Shown one piece after another: positions 63,093-64,000 of a stretch of DNA of 64,000 nt. Both the position numbers and the translations under genes were made by a program. The stretch comes from Thermococcus sp. (GTDB taxonomy: Archaea > Methanobacteriota_B > Thermococci > Thermococcales > Thermococcaceae): positions 1-64,000 of the forward strand of contig NZ_WANV01000036.1 in the NCBI RefSeq assembly GCF_015521605.1. The letters run 5' to 3'. Under the pieces are notes generated by a model, which was not told where the DNA came from, did no database searches, and was given only the letters and a program-made list of their open reading frames with translations. The first letter of the stretch is position 1; each line of letters begins with the position of its first letter.

Positions 63093-64000
63093 TCAGCGAA
63101 GCTCTATTCTTACCTTTCCTTTCATGTCCTCTTTCTCCAGCTCGAAGCTGACGATTCCGCTGAACGAGTCTAGTTCAAGGATGTTCTTGCCTGCCTTAAC
63201 GTCGAAGGTCTCGGCAACGGCCTCCCCTGCGGGAAGCGAGAGGTCGTACTCATAGACGGTCAGCCTGTTGTCGCCGCTCAGGTAGAGAACCATCCTCGGC
63301 TCGCGGTAGCCGTCCAGCGGGATCCCTCCGAAGGTTCCACCGCCCATCTCCTTCGCCATGCCAGGCAGTGCCAGGGGCAGTGAGAAGCTCACCGCAGGTG
63401 GCCTCTCCTGGATTACCTTCTCGTCAAGGATGACTATGTCCCTGTTCCCGGTGTCGAAGGGCGTCGCCTCGGTTGAGCCTGTGTTCGGGGTTGTGTTGGT
63501 GGCCACGAGGAGCTTTCCGTCCATCTTCTCGATGCTCGTAACCCTCGCCCCAAAAGCCCCAACAATCTTGACCATTGGCGGGGCGATGTAGAGGAGAACG
63601 CTGGGGCCGGTTATCGTGTTGGTCGTTGCCCATGTTAGACTTCCATCCGGCCGGTAGAGGACATCGTGGTGGGCGTTGTAGGCCGTCAGTATCCCACCGC
63701 CGACGTTTACGGCGTTGACCCTGAAGGGGGCGTAGAAGGTGTAGAACTCAAAGAGGCGGAAGAACCGGAAGTCCTCGCCCATCAGCGGGTTGCCGGCTAT
63801 TATCCCACCGCGGACGAAGGCAAAGGCCCTGTTGTACGCGCTCGCCAGCGGACCGTATTCTGGCCTTATATACGGTCTCCCATCGACGCTGTCCCCGGGT
63901 TTAAACGCCTCCCACTTTCCGGTTATCAGGTCGAGGGCCTTTATCTCCCTCAGCCCGGAGGTGAAGTTGCTGCCGACGCCGAAGAAGGCCGCGTCGTGGA
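63093..64000 (-). CDS. Secreted/beta-propeller-like protein, partial at the window edge
   Basis: The reading frame is open from the stop at 63093-63095 to the end of the window, so the 5' part is missing; an internal ATG at 63782 is probably not the start because clear coding sequence continues upstream (for example SNFTSGLREIKALDLITGKW). The visible 302 residues are beta-rich, with repeated IVAG/LLVATN/VLYLSGDNRL strands and aromatic turns as in YVTN or PQQ-type propellers, and sequons (NFT, NTT). Export is likely but the signal lies outside the window. The specific family is unknown. Confidence 0.75.
   Translation of the reverse strand, partial: HDAAFFGVGSNFTSGLREIKALDLITGKWEAFKPGDSVDGRPYIRPEYGPLASAYNRAFAFVRGGIIAGNPLMGEDFRFFRLFEFYTFYAPFRVNAVNVGGGILTAYNAHHDVLYRPDGSLTWATTNTITGPSVLLYIAPPMVKIVGAFGARVTSIEKMDGKLLVATNTTPNTGSTEATPFDTGNRDIVILDEKVIQERPPAVSFSLPLALPGMAKEMGGGTFGGIPLDGYREPRMVLYLSGDNRLTVYEYDLSLPAGEAVAETFDVKAGKNILELDSFSGIVSFELEKEDMKGKVRIELR

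Noticed and set aside
1-64000. Search for CRISPR arrays, rRNA genes, complete insertion sequences, integrases or toxin-antitoxin pairs
   Set aside because: No regularly spaced repeats, rRNA segments, transposase cores, integrase motifs or toxin/antitoxin pairs were recognised.

Overview
The window is a dense, gene-rich stretch of a hyperthermophilic euryarchaeon of the order Thermococcales, almost certainly a Thermococcus. The evidence is the clustered porG-vorDAB-porDAB operon, a glyceraldehyde-3-phosphate:ferredoxin oxidoreductase of the tungsten AOR family, archaeal fructose-bisphosphate aldolase/phosphatase, TFE, archaeal NAC, an ATP-dependent DNA ligase, archaeosine synthase, tetraether synthase, tRNA genes with encoded CCA, GGTG-type ribosome binding sites and archaeal BRE/TATA promoters about 25-35 bases upstream of starts. 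Nothing looks like a phage, integrated plasmid or CRISPR region; the only trace of a mobile element is a weak one beside tRNA-Trp.

Layout. 0-13 kb: tRNA-Ala, malic enzyme, a CoA-transferase and a two-subunit class I fumarase, then phosphoglycerate dehydrogenase, a PhoU-like DUF47 protein and ketopantoate reductase, a trmJ-ogt-TPR membrane protein cluster, NAC, an AhpD-like protein, HflX, a broken small gene coupled to a secreted protein, and a Pit phosphate permease. 14-20 kb: the seven-gene 2-oxoacid ferredoxin oxidoreductase operon (shared gamma subunit, then VOR, then POR), followed by an Mrp/NBP35 ATPase. 20-30 kb: a candidate structured RNA, membrane proteins, DUF2110, TFE, an ABC-2 exporter, a PfkB kinase, an ACT/HTH regulator, acylphosphatase, CutA, DUF99, an intergenic C/D box guide RNA and a tandem universal stress protein. 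30-45 kb: glycine cleavage T protein, an EamA transporter, tRNA-Trp with a guide-RNA intron, FBP aldolase/phosphatase, glycerol kinase and a three-gene glycerol-3-phosphate dehydrogenase operon, GAPOR, an FAD oxidoreductase, carbamate kinase and a ClpP-fold membrane protease. 45-64 kb: a coiled-coil protein, ArcS, DUF2103, secreted proteins, two methyltransferases, tRNA-Gly, LrpA, an m5U methyltransferase, a MinD-like ATPase, orotate phosphoribosyltransferase, a PrsW-like protease, DNA ligase, pantoate kinase, an NhaC antiporter, type 4 uracil-DNA glycosylase, the tetraether lipid synthase with a small unknown partner, and the 3' part of a secreted beta-propeller-like gene cut by the window edge.

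How the genes fit together. Much of the window serves ferredoxin-linked fermentative metabolism: GAPOR, POR and VOR all reduce ferredoxin, while FBP aldolase/phosphatase, malic enzyme and fumarase serve gluconeogenesis and C4 acids. Two matches to the Thermococcales glycolytic motif (TATCAC-N5-GTGATA) lie upstream of the TATA box of the gluconeogenic fbp gene and downstream of the TATA box of the glycolytic gor gene, the arrangement expected for one sugar-responsive regulator working in opposite directions. Glycerol catabolism (GlpK plus the GlpA/GlpB-like/DUF1667 operon) feeds the same triose pool. Ketopantoate reductase and pantoate kinase are two steps of the archaeal CoA pathway. RNA modification is well represented: TrmJ-like, m5U methyltransferase, ArcS, the C/D guide RNA and the self-targeting tRNA-Trp intron.

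The findings most worth following are the C/D guide RNA with its own promoter, the tRNA-Trp intron whose two guides can be read base by base, the paired TGM sites, the unknown small protein next to tes, the possible ncRNA after mrp, and several operator-like repeats at promoters.
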